Origin: Marinobacter sp. F4216
GTDB taxonomy: Bacteria > Pseudomonadota > Gammaproteobacteria > Pseudomonadales > Oleiphilaceae
Direction: 5' to 3'
DNA length: 64,000 nt
Assembly (NCBI RefSeq): GCF_019931195.1
Contig: NZ_JAIOUO010000003.1
Coordinates: 682,001-746,000, forward strand
Position 1 is the stretch's first letter; the number at the start of each line of letters is the position of its first letter. The notes below the pieces were generated by a model that searched no databases, was not told where the DNA came from, and was given only the letters and a program-made list of their open reading frames with translations. This document shows, one piece after another, positions 55,062-64,000 of this stretch. The position numbers and the translations under genes are program-made.

Positions 55062-55891
55062 AGTTGTTCCGCCTTACGACGGTCCTGGCGGCCATACTGG
55101 CCGCCCCATTCGCAACGGGTAACTCAGATACCCCGGACAAACCAGCCGACAAGGCCCTGCTTCCGACCATCGCCATCATCATCGATGATATGGGGCACAA
55201 CCGGGAACAGGGCGAACGCCTGGCCAATATGGAACAGCCCCTGACGCTGGCGTTCCTGCCCTTCCGCCGCCACACCGTGTCGCTGGCTGAGCTGGCACAC
55301 CGTCAGCGCAAGGAAATCATGCTGCACTCCCCCATGGCCAACACCCGAAACTTCTCACTGGGTGCCGGCGGACTGACCTCCGACATGGATGAAGCCAGCA
55401 TTGCCACCACCCTTCGTCGTTCCCTGCAGGCTATTCCCCATGTGCGGGGCGTGAACAATCATATGGGCAGCCTGCTGACCCAGAGGCTGGAAATGATGGA
55501 CTGGGTAATGAAGGAGCTGACCAAGTACCCGGTCTACTTCGTGGATAGTCGCACCATCGCTACTTCGATCGCCGGGGACGTGGCTCAGGCCTACCAGATT
55601 CCGAGCATGACCCGGGATATCTTCCTCGACCACGAGCAGTCTGAAGAATTCGTTGACCGTCAATTCAAGAAGCTGATCCGGCGCGCGAAGGAAAATGGCA
55701 CCGCCATTGGCATCGGTCATCCACACAAGGTGACGGTCGATTACCTGGATAAACACCTGCCCGAGCTGGATGCCCAGGGCGTAGCCATTGCGACCATCAG
55801 TGGCCTGTGGGCGATTCGGAATGGTAATCGGGAAATGTTCGCCGACGGGGAAAAGCAGGCCATTTCGCCTGCCCTGGCCCGGAATCCGTAG
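55058..55891 (+). CDS. Divergent polysaccharide deacetylase family protein (YibQ)
   Basis: 277 residues from GTG 55058, which overlaps the ctpA stop. Signal peptide MKLFRLTTVLAAILAAPFATG. The deacetylase-like fold is visible in PTIAIIIDDMGHNREQGERLANM, LTLAFLPFRRHTVSLAELAHRQRKEIMLHSPMAN and GIGHPHKVTVDYLDKHLPELDAQGV. The family (DUF610/YibQ) often follows envC/ctpA, suggesting a peptidoglycan or division-linked role; activity unproven. It is convergent with hisF. Confidence 0.88.
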   Translation: MKLFRLTTVLAAILAAPFATGNSDTPDKPADKALLPTIAIIIDDMGHNREQGERLANMEQPLTLAFLPFRRHTVSLAELAHRQRKEIMLHSPMANTRNFSLGAGGLTSDMDEASIATTLRRSLQAIPHVRGVNNHMGSLLTQRLEMMDWVMKELTKYPVYFVDSRTIATSIAGDVAQAYQIPSMTRDIFLDHEQSEEFVDRQFKKLIRRAKENGTAIGIGHPHKVTVDYLDKHLPELDAQGVAIATISGLWAIRNGNREMFADGEKQAISPALARNP

Positions 55892-55900
55892 AGGAAAGCC

Positions 55901-56674
55901 TCAGTCCCGGACTTCAATCCCCTGATTTTTCATGAAGGCCTTGGCCTCGGGAATGGTGTGCTGGCCAAAGTGGAAAATGGACGCCGCCAGCACCGCATCG
56001 GCACCCCCTTTGGTGACCCCGTCCGCCAGATGCTGGAGCTCTCCGACGCCACCTGAGGCAATCACCGGAACACTGACGGCATCACTGATAGCCCGCGTCA
56101 GGCCGAGATCGAAACCAATTTTGGTGCCATCACGGTCCATACTGGTTAACAGAAGCTCGCCCGCACCCAGTTCGACCATTTTCCTTGCCCAATCCACAGC
56201 ATCCAGGCCAGTTGGCTTGCGGCCACCGTGGGTAAAGATTTCCCAGCGCGGCTTTTCGCCCTCGGCGCTCACCTGCTTGGCATCAATGGCCACGACAATG
56301 CACTGACTGCCAAACCGGTCGGCAGCCTCACGAACGAACTCCGGATTGAACACCGCCGCAGTGTTGATGGACACCTTGTCGGCACCCGCATTCAGTAGCT
56401 TGCGGATGTCATCGACGGTACGCACGCCCCCACCCACGGTCAGTGGAATAAAGACTTCCGCCGCCATGCGCTCGACGGTTTCGTACGTGGTATCGCGACT
56501 CTCATGACTGGCCGTGATATCGAGAAAGGTAATTTCATCGGCGCCCTGTTCGTTGTAGCGACGGGCCACCTCAACCGGATCTCCGGCGTCACGGATATCA
56601 ACAAAGTTAACACCCTTGACCACCCGGCCCTTATCAACATCCAGACATGGAATAATGCGCTTTGCCAGTGCCAT
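55901..56674 (-). CDS. hisF: Imidazole glycerol phosphate synthase cyclase subunit
   Basis: 257 residues, (beta/alpha)8 barrel that with HisH makes imidazoleglycerol phosphate and AICAR. Motifs: [22 protein letters not shown] (catalytic Asp), [39 protein letters not shown], and [18 protein letters not shown]. The stop end faces the yibQ-type gene, 10 bases away. Last of a hisB-hisH-hisA-hisF row on the minus strand. Confidence 0.97.
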   Translation of the reverse strand: MALAKRIIPCLDVDKGRVVKGVNFVDIRDAGDPVEVARRYNEQGADEITFLDITASHESRDTTYETVERMAAEVFIPLTVGGGVRTVDDIRKLLNAGADKVSINTAAVFNPEFVREAADRFGSQCIVVAIDAKQVSAEGEKPRWEIFTHGGRKPTGLDAVDWARKMVELGAGELLLTSMDRDGTKIGFDLGLTRAISDAVSVPVIASGGVGELQHLADGVTKGGADAVLAASIFHFGQHTIPEAKAFMKNQGIEVRD

Positions 56675-56685
56675 GACAGCCCCCC

Positions 56686-57423
56686 TTACGCCTTCAGGCT
56701 ATCGCAGTAGGCCTGAGCTTCCGCCACGTCCAGTGTGCCTTCGTAAATCGCTCGCCCGGTGATGGCGCCCAGCACGCCCTGATCGGCCACCGTGGCCAGG
56801 CGCTTCAGGTCATCCATATTGGTTACACCACCGGATGCAATAACGGGAATGCCGCCTTCGCGGGCCAGTGCGGCAGTGGCCTCCACGTTCACGCCCTGCA
56901 TCATGCCATCGCGGCTGATGTCGGTATAAACAATGGAATCGACGCCGTCGTCAGCAAATCGCTTGGCCAGGTCAGTCGCCATCACTTCGGACACTTCCGC
57001 CCAGCCGTCGGTGGCGACCCGCCCGTCCTTGGCATCCAGGCCCACAATAATGTGGCCTGGAAAACGCTTGCACATCTCGGTTACGAATTCGGGCTCTTTG
57101 ACAGCCTTGGTGCCGATAATCACCCACTGGACACCGGCTTTAAGGTAAGCCTCGATGGTGTCCACCGAGCGGATACCGCCACCAATCTGAATGGGCAGGT
57201 CGGGGTATTTGCGCGCGATCGCCTGAACGATCTCACCGTTGACCGGCTCACCGGCAAAGGCGCCGTTCAGATCCACCAGGTGCAGTCGGCGGGCTCCAGC
57301 GTCTACCCAGCGGGTAGCCATATCAACCGGGTCATCACCAAACACCGTGGAATCGTCCATTCGGCCCTGGCGCAAACGAACGCATTTGCCGTCTTTGAGA
57401 TCAATGGCGGGAATAATCAGCAT
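56686..57423 (-). CDS. hisA: Phosphoribosylformimino-5-aminoimidazole carboxamide ribotide isomerase
   Basis: 245 residues. Barrel enzyme acting just before HisF/HisH. Motifs: [68 protein letters not shown], and [14 protein letters not shown]. It ends 11 bases before hisF. Confidence 0.97.
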   Translation of the reverse strand: MLIIPAIDLKDGKCVRLRQGRMDDSTVFGDDPVDMATRWVDAGARRLHLVDLNGAFAGEPVNGEIVQAIARKYPDLPIQIGGGIRSVDTIEAYLKAGVQWVIIGTKAVKEPEFVTEMCKRFPGHIIVGLDAKDGRVATDGWAEVSEVMATDLAKRFADDGVDSIVYTDISRDGMMQGVNVEATAALAREGGIPVIASGGVTNMDDLKRLATVADQGVLGAITGRAIYEGTLDVAEAQAYCDSLKA

Positions 57424-57459
57424 AAAACAGAATCCGTGTTAGCGAGTCAGACCGTCCGG

Positions 57460-58098
57460 TTACTGACCGGACCAGTCAACGAAGTTTTTCAGAAGCTGGA
57501 GACCGGCGCGGGCGCTTTTTTCGGGGTGAAACTGCACCGCGAAGATATTCTCCCGGGCAACGGCCACCGCCAGGTCGACGCCGTAATGACTCCGGCCCGC
57601 CATGTCGGCATTGCCTTCGGCCTCGGCATAATAGCTGTGCACGAAGTAGAAACGGTCACCATCCGGAATGTTATGCCACAGGGGATGATCGACGGTCTGG
57701 TAAACCTCGTTCCACCCCATGTGCGGCACTTTCAGGCGTTCACCGTCCTCAACCAGGTTGTCACCGAAGAAACGGACCTCTGACGGGAACAGACCGATAC
57801 CCTCGACACCACCGTTTTCTTCGCTGCGGGACATGAGCGCCTGCATACCAACACAGATGCCGAGAAACGGGCGGTCCCGGGAAACTTCCCGAACCAGCAC
57901 ATCCACGCCCAGCCGGCGAATTTCGTGCATACAGTCACGGATGGCGCCGACGCCGGGCAGGATCACATGGTCGGCTTCACGGATCTGGTCGGCGTTATCG
58001 GTAACCAGCACGTTCACATCGGGTGCAACGTGCTCGACCGCTTTTCGGGCAGAGTGCAGATTCCCCATACCGTAATCGATAATGGCAACGGTTTTCAT
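57460..58098 (-). CDS. hisH: Imidazole glycerol phosphate synthase glutaminase subunit
   Basis: 212 residues. Class I glutamine amidotransferase that supplies ammonia to HisF. Catalytic Cys in [18 protein letters not shown], His and Glu in [15 protein letters not shown], and the N-terminal [18 protein letters not shown]. The frame extends upstream; ATG 58098 ([13 protein letters not shown]) is the family start. Between hisB and hisA. Confidence 0.97.
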   Translation of the reverse strand: MKTVAIIDYGMGNLHSARKAVEHVAPDVNVLVTDNADQIREADHVILPGVGAIRDCMHEIRRLGVDVLVREVSRDRPFLGICVGMQALMSRSEENGGVEGIGLFPSEVRFFGDNLVEDGERLKVPHMGWNEVYQTVDHPLWHNIPDGDRFYFVHSYYAEAEGNADMAGRSHYGVDLAVAVARENIFAVQFHPEKSARAGLQLLKNFVDWSGQ

Positions 58099-58123
58099 AG
58101 TGCGCTTCGCTGTCCTTGAACGA

Positions 58124-58717
58124 TTACAGGGAGCCCTTGGTGGACGGTGTAATACCGGCCATCCGCTCATCCATCTCGATGGCCATACGCAGGGCGCGAC
58201 CAAAGGCCTTGAAGACCGTCTCGATCTGGTGGTGGGTATTCTTGCCCTTCAGGTTGTCAATGTGGAGGGTCACCATGGAGTGGTTCACGAAGCCCTGGAA
58301 AAACTCGCCAAACAGATCCACGTCGAAGCCACCCACCACCGCACGGGTGTAGGGCACATCCATCAACAGGCCGGGGCGGCCAGACAGGTCCATCACCACC
58401 CGTGACAGGGCCTCATCCAGCGGAACATAGGCGTGACCGTAACGGCGAATACCTTTTTTATCCCCGACGGCCTGTTTGAAGGCCTGACCCAGCGTGATAC
58501 CGATGTCTTCCACGGTGTGGTGATCGTCGATGTGCAGGTCGCCTTTGCAGACGATGTTGAGATCGACCAGCCCGTGACGGGCGATCTGATCCATCATGTG
58601 TTCGAGGAAGGGAACGCCGGTATCAAAAGTAGCCTTACCGGTGCCGTCGAGATCAATCTCAACGGTAATCTGGGTTTCAAGGGTATTACGCTCTACCCGA
58701 GCCTTGCGTTCGGCCAT
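58124..58717 (-). CDS. hisB: Imidazoleglycerol-phosphate dehydratase
   Basis: 197 residues, the monofunctional bacterial form (no phosphatase domain). Signatures: [62 protein letters not shown] and the final [18 protein letters not shown] 58717 has GGAG 6 bases upstream, so it is preferred over a GTG five codons earlier. First gene of the his row. Confidence 0.97.
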   Translation of the reverse strand: MAERKARVERNTLETQITVEIDLDGTGKATFDTGVPFLEHMMDQIARHGLVDLNIVCKGDLHIDDHHTVEDIGITLGQAFKQAVGDKKGIRRYGHAYVPLDEALSRVVMDLSGRPGLLMDVPYTRAVVGGFDVDLFGEFFQGFVNHSMVTLHIDNLKGKNTHHQIETVFKAFGRALRMAIEMDERMAGITPSTKGSL

Positions 58718-58834
58718 TAGGGACTCCGTCACTTTTGGGCGACATAATGCCGCAAAGTTTCAATCCGCGGATTATACAGTCTAAGCCCGCCGGAGTCCCA
58801 CAGGCTGATCAACCACGCTGTTTGACCAGCGGTT

Positions 58835-59296
58835 TTAGAACGCCGACTTCAGGTTGTTCATGTAGATATCAACCAGACCGTTGAACTCGTGCTTCACCAC
58901 CGGGCTGATGGCAAGCTTGAGCAGGCTCGGCAGCGGGAGGGTCAGCTCCGCATTGGTGCGGAACTTGGCAACAGTGGCGTTATCGCCCTTGGCGCTCAGC
59001 TCCCAGGCTCCGCGGACAATACCGTTACCCTCGCCCTTGATGGGCTCCCAGGTAATCCTGCCGGCGTCTTTGTCCGCGTGATACTTGCACGCGTAAACAG
59101 ACTGAATCGCGTGTTTGTCGATCCCCACTTTTTCCATTTCCCAGCGGTAGGTGTTATCCCCCAGATCGGTCAGCTGATGAACTTTGGGGAAATGACTGGC
59201 AGAACGGGGAACATCCGCCAGCAGCTCAAACACCTCGTCAAAGCCGCCTGGTATTTCAATTTCCCGATTCAGCTCGATGGTTACAGTAATGGCCAC
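58835..59296 (-). CDS. SRPBCC (START-like) family protein
   Basis: 153 residues. Predicted small helix-grip ligand-binding protein: MAITVTIELNREIEIPGGFDEVFELLADVPRSASHFPKVHQLTDLGDNTYRWEMEKVGID, then a second half with FRTNAELTLPLPSLLKLAISPVVKHEF. Proteins of this type bind hydrophobic ligands; the ligand here is unknown. GTG 59296 is taken as start because AAAGGAG lies 6 bases upstream; the frame extends 11 codons further. Divergent from the AsmA-like gene. Confidence 0.82.
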   Translation of the reverse strand: MAITVTIELNREIEIPGGFDEVFELLADVPRSASHFPKVHQLTDLGDNTYRWEMEKVGIDKHAIQSVYACKYHADKDAGRITWEPIKGEGNGIVRGAWELSAKGDNATVAKFRTNAELTLPLPSLLKLAISPVVKHEFNGLVDIYMNNLKSAF

Positions 59297-59486
59297 GGTC
59301 GCTCCTTTTATTGTGCTTATACGCATCAAACTTGTTGAAAATAAGAAGGTTCGTATTGTGACTTAACACTACCGCATTTTCATACTCCCCCGCTGTTAAT
59401 TTGTTAACCCTGCGGTATCCTTTCGTTAATCGGCGACCACCGTCGCACACTTGGCAACACATTCCCGGGAAAAGGAAGCCACGATC

Positions 59487-61673
59487 ATGAAAGTTGTTCG
59501 TTATTTGCTGATCGCCATTGTTGCACTGATCGTCCTCGCCGCAGTGGCAATTGCCATCGCCATGGCAGTGATCGACCCCAACAATTACAAACCACAAATT
59601 GAAAATGCGGTGGAAAAACACACCAACCTGGACCTGGTACTGGACGGCGACATCAGCTGGTCCTTTATCCCTCTTGGCATCGAACTGAACGATGTGGAAG
59701 CCAATCTTGAGGGTGGTCGCCTGGTGGCACTGGAACAACTGGTGGCGCAGGTGGATTTCATGTCCCTTGTCACCATGTCGCCCCGGGTCGGCACCTTTGC
59801 CCTGAGTGGGCTGGATGCCCGCCTGGAAGTCAATGAGCAGGGCGAAGGCAACTGGACACGGATCATGCCGGAAGGCACAAGCACCGCCGAGGCCGAACAG
59901 CCGGCGCAGGAGCAGCCCGCCGAAACAGACAGTGAACCGGCTCAGGAGTCCGGCGGCGAACCCCTGGCGTTCAACGTCGAGAACATTGAAATCACCAACG
60001 CCCAGGTACATTACACGGATAAGCGCACAGGCCAGGCCGTCACGCTGGAGAACTTCACCGTGAATGCCAGTGACATTGCGCTGGATTCCGAATTCCCTCT
60101 GGATGTGACCTTCCGTGTCGAAACCGCCAAGCCCCAGTTCGAGCTGGACGGCGACATCAGCACCCGCATTGAAGCCAACGAAGCACTCAATGCCTTCGCC
60201 ATTTCCGGACTGAAAGCGGTGTTCGATATGGCGGGAGAACCCTTGGGCGGCAAGTCCGTGACCGCCGAACTCGAAGGCTCCGCCAGCGCTGATCTTGAAA
60301 ATGAAACCGCGACTTTGAGCGACTTCACCCTTGGCCTGGCCAACCTCTCCGTTACCACCGATCTAAACGTGAAAGGCTTTGGCGACAAACCCACGGTCAG
60401 CGGCACCTTCGCCCTGAACGAATTCTCTCCGAAGGCCTTGCTGGAAACCCTGGGCCAGGCACCGATCGAAACGCGAGATCCGGACGTGCTTGAGTCCGTG
60501 GCATTTTCAACCAGCATCGGTGGCGCCGAGGGCAACATCGAAATGTCCGATATCAAGCTGGCACTGGACGACACCACGTTTGAGGGCTCAGGCAGCTTCA
60601 ACCTGACCAACCAGGCGACAACCCTGAACCTGACCGGCGACAAGCTGAACCTTGACCGTTACCTGGCACCGGAGGCGGAAGGCGACACCACCGAGCCGGC
60701 ACCTGAAGAGACAGCAACCAGCAAGACCGCCAGCAGCAACTCCGGAGAATCCGACCTCCTGCCGCTGGAAGCCCTGCGCGCCCTGCTGCTGGATATCGAC
60801 CTCGGCCTCGGTGAACTGATCGCCAGCAACCTCACCATCAATGACATCAAGGCCAGCACCACTGCCAAAGACGGCTTGCTGAAAGTCGACGAGTTCAGCG
60901 GCAAGCTTTACGACGGTAGCTTCGGCGCCAACGTCACGCTGGATGCGCGCAACGATGCCCCCGACTGGAAAGTAAGCGCTAACGTCACCAATGTGCAGAC
61001 CCTGACATTGCTGACCGACCTGGCGGAAGTGGACATGCTCGCCGGGGGCGCCAATCTGAAGGTCAACGTCACCACCAAAGGAAACCGGACTACCGTGCTT
61101 CGTGATAACGCGAAAGGCGAGATCGGATTCAATCTGGCCGAAGGTGAGTTCCGCAGAATGAACCTTACCCGCATGGCCTGCCAGGGCATTGCACTGGCCA
61201 ATCAGGAAAGCCTCGGCAACAGTGGCTGGGGCACCACTACCCCGTTCAACGACATGCGCGGTACCCTGAAGATCGATGGCAGCACCCTTGAAAACACCGA
61301 CCTGGTAGCCGCCCTCGCCGGCATGACGCTGGAAGGTGACGGCACTGTAAACCTCGAGCAGAAAAACCTGGATTACGAGGCCGGCCTTCGCATCACCGGC
61401 GAAATCCACCGGGACGAAGCCTGCCGCGTCAGCGATGTCGTCCAGAACGTGGTTATCCCGGTTGAATGCCGGGGCAGTCTGACCGACGACCCTGCCAAGC
61501 TGTGCTCTTTTGACGGTTCCCGTTTCCGCGACACACTCAAGGATATGGCCGCCAATGCCGCCAAGGCCAAAGCGGAAGAAGAGCTGGACCGCGCCCAAGA
61601 AAAAGCCGAAAAGAAAATCCAGGAAAAGCTCGAGGAGGAGCTGGGTGACAAACTGAAAGGTCTGTTCAAGTAA
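59487..61673 (+). CDS. AsmA family inner membrane protein
   Basis: 728 residues. N-terminal membrane anchor (YLLIAIVALIVLAAVAIAIAMAVI) and an AsmA-type periplasmic repeat region, starting DPNNYKPQIENAVEKHTNLDLVLDGDISW. AsmA-like proteins bridge the envelope and are implicated in phospholipid or outer membrane homeostasis. A Pro/Glu/Ala-rich linker near residues 130-160 and another near 395-425 separate beta-rich parts. The C-terminus ends in a lysine/glutamate-rich helix (AKAEEELDRAQEKAEKKIQE). ATG 59487 with AGGAAG upstream; the frame opens 12 codons earlier. Its stop shares a base with mutY. Confidence 0.87.
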   Translation: MKVVRYLLIAIVALIVLAAVAIAIAMAVIDPNNYKPQIENAVEKHTNLDLVLDGDISWSFIPLGIELNDVEANLEGGRLVALEQLVAQVDFMSLVTMSPRVGTFALSGLDARLEVNEQGEGNWTRIMPEGTSTAEAEQPAQEQPAETDSEPAQESGGEPLAFNVENIEITNAQVHYTDKRTGQAVTLENFTVNASDIALDSEFPLDVTFRVETAKPQFELDGDISTRIEANEALNAFAISGLKAVFDMAGEPLGGKSVTAELEGSASADLENETATLSDFTLGLANLSVTTDLNVKGFGDKPTVSGTFALNEFSPKALLETLGQAPIETRDPDVLESVAFSTSIGGAEGNIEMSDIKLALDDTTFEGSGSFNLTNQATTLNLTGDKLNLDRYLAPEAEGDTTEPAPEETATSKTASSNSGESDLLPLEALRALLLDIDLGLGELIASNLTINDIKASTTAKDGLLKVDEFSGKLYDGSFGANVTLDARNDAPDWKVSANVTNVQTLTLLTDLAEVDMLAGGANLKVNVTTKGNRTTVLRDNAKGEIGFNLAEGEFRRMNLTRMACQGIALANQESLGNSGWGTTTPFNDMRGTLKIDGSTLENTDLVAALAGMTLEGDGTVNLEQKNLDYEAGLRITGEIHRDEACRVSDVVQNVVIPVECRGSLTDDPAKLCSFDGSRFRDTLKDMAANAAKAKAEEELDRAQEKAEKKIQEKLEEELGDKLKGLFK

Positions 61674-62737
61674 TGCCTGACAGCTTCGCCGGGCGCTTGC
61701 TCGAATGGTACGACCAGCACGGCAGGCACGACCTGCCGTGGCACCACAACCGCAATGCTTACCGGGTCTGGGTGTCTGAAATCATGCTTCAGCAAACCCA
61801 GGTGACCACGGTCATCCCCTACTTCAATGCCTTTATGCGGCGTTTCCCGGATGCCCGCGCTCTGGCAGAGGCGCCGGAAGATGATGTGCTCGGCCACTGG
61901 TCCGGACTGGGCTACTACGCCCGCGCCCGGAACCTGCAAAAAGCCGCGAAAACGGTCATGGCTGAGTTCGGAGGTGAATTCCCACAAGATCAGGACAAAC
62001 TCGAGAGCCTGACAGGCATCGGGCGCTCAACCGCCGCCGCTATCCTGGCCCAGGCCTTCGGCAAGCGGGCCGCCATTCTGGATGGCAACGTCAAGCGGGT
62101 TCTGGCCCGCTACCACGCCGTACCCGGATGGCCGGGCCGGACCAGCGTCCTGAACAGGTTGTGGGAATACGCGGAACAACACACGCCACACGATCGTGTG
62201 CGCGACTACACCCAGGCCATCATGGACCTGGGCGCCATGGTGTGCACCCGAACGCGACCACAGTGCGACTCCTGCCCTCTGCAGGCGGACTGCACCGCCT
62301 ACGCTCGTGGGGAGGCCACTCTTTATCCTGGTTCCAAGCCCAAGAAGGCCAAACCGGAAAAAACCACCTGGATGGTCATTTTGGAAGACTCACAAGGCAG
62401 AATTATGCTGGAGCGACGTCCACCGTCCGGCATTTGGGGCGGCCTGTGGAGCCTGCCAGAACTGGACCCGGCTTTCGGCGCAGACGAACTACAGGATGCC
62501 TGTGAGCGGAAGCTCGGCATTGCCTGCGAAACGCCTCAACTGATCAGCGGCTTCCGGCATACCTTCAGCCACTATCATTTGCACATTCAGCCAGCCCGGC
62601 TGCGCGTACACAGCAGCCACGTCGTTGCTGATAGCGACAACCTGCGCTGGCTGCACCGGGACGAAGCGCTTACCCTGGGCTTGCCGGCCCCCATTCGCAC
62701 CCTGCTCACTGACGCCGAACAGGCAGCGCTGCTCTGA
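61673..62737 (+). CDS. mutY: A/G-specific adenine glycosylase MutY
   Basis: 354 residues. Removes adenine mispaired with 8-oxoguanine. Motifs: [44 protein letters not shown], the helix-hairpin-helix [33 protein letters not shown] with the catalytic Asp, and the 4Fe-4S cysteines in [17 protein letters not shown]. The C-terminal NUDIX-like domain ([29 protein letters not shown]) recognises 8-oxoG. Start overlaps the AsmA-like stop (TAATG). Confidence 0.96.
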   Translation: MPDSFAGRLLEWYDQHGRHDLPWHHNRNAYRVWVSEIMLQQTQVTTVIPYFNAFMRRFPDARALAEAPEDDVLGHWSGLGYYARARNLQKAAKTVMAEFGGEFPQDQDKLESLTGIGRSTAAAILAQAFGKRAAILDGNVKRVLARYHAVPGWPGRTSVLNRLWEYAEQHTPHDRVRDYTQAIMDLGAMVCTRTRPQCDSCPLQADCTAYARGEATLYPGSKPKKAKPEKTTWMVILEDSQGRIMLERRPPSGIWGGLWSLPELDPAFGADELQDACERKLGIACETPQLISGFRHTFSHYHLHIQPARLRVHSSHVVADSDNLRWLHRDEALTLGLPAPIRTLLTDAEQAALL

Positions 62738-62811
62738 CGCACCGGGGTGCGCCAGAGCCCCTCCCCTTTCTGGTATCATGCCCGCAGATTCATTCACCTG
62801 AAGGAGCGACC

Positions 62812-63084
62812 ATGAGCCGCACCGTTTTCTGCCGCAAGTATCAGAAGGAACTCGAAGGCCTGGACTTCCCCCCCATGCCCGGCAAAAAAGGCCAGGAACT
62901 GTTCGAAACCGTCTCCAAACAGGCGTGGGAAGAATGGCAGTCCCAGCAAACCATGCTGATTAACGAAAAGCACCTGAGCCTGATGGACCCGAACACCCGC
63001 AAATACCTGCAGGCACAGATGGAACACTTCCTCGACAACGAACCGTTCGACAAGGCCGAAGGGTACGTGCCACCGGAGCAATAA
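62812..63084 (+). CDS. yggX: Oxidative damage protection protein YggX
   Basis: 90 residues, the usual length. YggX binds iron and protects Fe-S proteins from superoxide damage; its neighbour MutY is itself an Fe-S repair enzyme. Typical stretches: [69 protein letters not shown] 7 bases before ATG 62812. Likely co-transcribed with mutY, as in many gammaproteobacteria. Confidence 0.96.
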   Translation: MSRTVFCRKYQKELEGLDFPPMPGKKGQELFETVSKQAWEEWQSQQTMLINEKHLSLMDPNTRKYLQAQMEHFLDNEPFDKAEGYVPPEQ

Positions 63085-63145
63085 CCGCTCATTGGTCAAG
63101 GGCTGAACAGCACCGAAAAGATTCGGATTTTTTTGCCACTCAGCC

Positions 63146-63174
63146 TTGACTCAAAACAGCGAAACCGGTTTAAT
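63146..63174 (+). promoter_or_regulatory. tRNA-Phe promoter
   Basis: -35 TTGACT at 63146-63151 and -10 TTTAAT at 63169-63174, exactly 17 bases apart. The discriminator AGCGCCCC after it is GC-rich, as is usual for stringently controlled stable-RNA promoters. Confidence 0.75.
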
Positions 63175-63205
63175 AGCGCCCCGTTGCACGACAGCACTGC
63201 AACAT

Positions 63206-63281
63206 GCCCGGATAGCTCAGTTGGTAGAGCAGGGGATTGAAAATCCCCGTGTCGGTGGTTCGATTCCGCCTCCGGGCACCA
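63206..63281 (+). tRNA. tRNA-Phe (GAA anticodon)
   Basis: 76 bases with CCA encoded. Acceptor pairs GCCCGGA / TCCGGGC, D-arm region TAGCTCAGTTGGTAGAGCA, anticodon stem GGGGA / TCCCC with loop TTGAAAA giving GAA, and T-arm GGTTCGATTCC. The tRNA-Phe identity follows from the anticodon. Confidence 0.97.
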
Positions 63282-63297
63282 ACGAATTCAGTGAATT

Positions 63298-63322
63298 AGC
63301 CCGCTTTCTAGCGGGCTTTTTC
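63298..63322 (+). terminator. Intrinsic terminator after tRNA-Phe
   Basis: Perfect 8 bp stem AGCCCGCT / AGCGGGCT (63298-63305 with 63310-63317), loop TTCT, followed by five T residues from 63317. Closely follows the tRNA gene. Confidence 0.9.
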
Positions 63323-63471
63323 GTTTCTGGATGGCCTCATGGGACACTGATGGGGCACCACGCTATAACTTAGCCATCCAAATGCGTTCGCCCCCTGCCC
63401 AAATCCCCTCAGCGATTGATACTGCTAGCAGCGCTCGATTACCTGAAACCGATGACTAGTTAAGGCAAGCA

Positions 63472-64000
63472 GTTAATCAGGCGCCCGCGTGGAGCGCGAC
63501 CATGGCTGATGCCGCTTCAATGGTTCCTTTCAGGTTTCTATCCACGCGCCCCGCGAGGCACGACAAATAACCAGTACGGCAGCACCGCCTCGAGGTCGGT
63601 CTGATTTCTATCCATGCGCCCGTGCGGGGAGCGACTGTCCTTCAACCGCATCAGCGATTTGCGCAGGTCGTTTCTATCCGCGCGCCCTCATGGGGCGCGA
63701 CAGCCTCCAAAGCGACGTAGTACGTAGCCCAAGCGAAGTTTCTATCCACGCGCCCACACAGAGCGCGACCTGTTGATCAGATGCACGACTTCGCGGGTGT
63801 GATTGTTTCAATCCACGCGCCCGCATGGGGCACGACCCATGAAGCTTAGCCCGATTGAGGGCGAAGACATGTTTCTACCCACGGCCCCGCGCTACGGGCG
63901 CGACCTTCGATCTTCCTCGGTTGCCCAATCCGGCCGATAGTTTCTATCCACGCGCCCTAACGGAGGCACGACCTTGTAGCGATATTCCGCGTATCGATCC
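63472..64000 (-). CRISPR. Type I-C-like CRISPR array with diverged repeats, continuing beyond the right edge
   Basis: Eight repeat units (starts at about 63472, 63534, 63604, 63670, 63738, 63805, 63871 and 63940), 31-34 bases long except the eroded first one, separated by spacers of 33, 39, 34, 36, 35, 34 and 35 bases; the eighth spacer runs off the edge. The repeats share a GTTTCTATCCACGCGCCC-type beginning and a GCGAC or ACGAC end, matching the type I-C family when read on the minus strand (ending GTGGATTGAAAC), so transcription from right to left is inferred. The unit at 63805 is closest to the classic type I-C repeat. The central hairpin loop differs in every unit, and no two repeats are identical. 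No cas genes lie in the window; leader and cas would be expected to the right. The terminal unit near 63472 is the most degraded, as expected at the leader-distal end. Confidence 0.82.

Noticed and set aside
60588-61598. 336-codon minus-strand frame antisense to the AsmA-like gene
   Set aside because: Shadow frame in GC-rich coding DNA.
63146-63373. Small open frame crossing tRNA-Phe
   Set aside because: It is the tRNA sequence read as protein; the tRNA is certain.

Overview
The window looks like chromosomal DNA of a marine gammaproteobacterium, most probably Marinobacter or a close relative. This rests on gene content: a wax ester synthase/DGAT, a DesT-desC-desB acyl desaturase set, the gpmI-envC-ctpA-yibQ order, the GC-rich coding sequence and the Pseudomonas/Marinobacter-like protein sequences. 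I ran no database search, so every name comes from motif and family recognition. Almost all of the window is dense core-type coding sequence with short gaps.

Layout. 1-8200: end of a FadL-type porin, a 2-hydroxyacid dehydrogenase, a TPMT-like methyltransferase, the prkA-yeaH-spoVR stress operon and an lrgAB-type pair. 8400-13330: lipid block with the wax ester synthase/DGAT, a DesT-like repressor, the desC/desB desaturase system with two tandem operators, then NsrR. 13580-17740: moaA, anaerobic hemN with an Anr-type box, and an iron-sulfur photolyase-related protein. 17740-20030: a sparser, apparently lower-GC patch with an outer-membrane beta-barrel and an unknown membrane protein. 20030-26250: TetR regulator, a GMC-type oxidoreductase carrying a ferredoxin-like cysteine motif, a tandem-duplicated HAD protein, a DUF2256 mini-protein and a second photolyase. 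26300-31640: Met-rich periplasmic protein, CDF-type transporter, AEC transporter, TrhA/hemolysin III with a FabR/DesT-like operator, EVE-domain protein, mini-RlpA and a NaChBac-type channel with an unusually acidic filter. 31645-38030: mainly envelope proteins of unknown function (coiled-coil protein, DUF900-type hydrolase, lipoprotein, DUF3604 and DUF1254/1214 proteins).

38240-49570: trhP behind tandem Anr/FNR-like boxes, the complete sufBCDSA-sufT-sufE operon behind an IscR type 1 site, a TraF-like remnant, a CCA-adding enzyme that has lost its HD motif, a thiolase and trmL. 49640-55890: secB, a rhodanese lacking its cysteine, gpmI, envC, ctpA and a YibQ-type deacetylase. 55900-58720: hisBHAF. 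58830-63090: SRPBCC protein, AsmA-like protein, mutY and yggX. The end holds tRNA-Phe(GAA) with its own promoter and terminator, then a type I-C-like CRISPR array that runs off the right edge. Its repeats all differ from one another, and no cas gene lies in the window.

Two regulatory themes connect distant genes. One is membrane fluidity: DesT-like operators occur at desC and again in front of trhA. The other is low oxygen and nitrosative or Fe-S stress: Anr-like boxes at hemN and trhP, NsrR, and the IscR site of suf. The most unusual items are the diverged CRISPR array, the tandem HAD protein with His in motif I, the FEDWTD channel filter, the CxxCxxCxxxC GMC oxidoreductase and the shared DesT/FabR-like operator.
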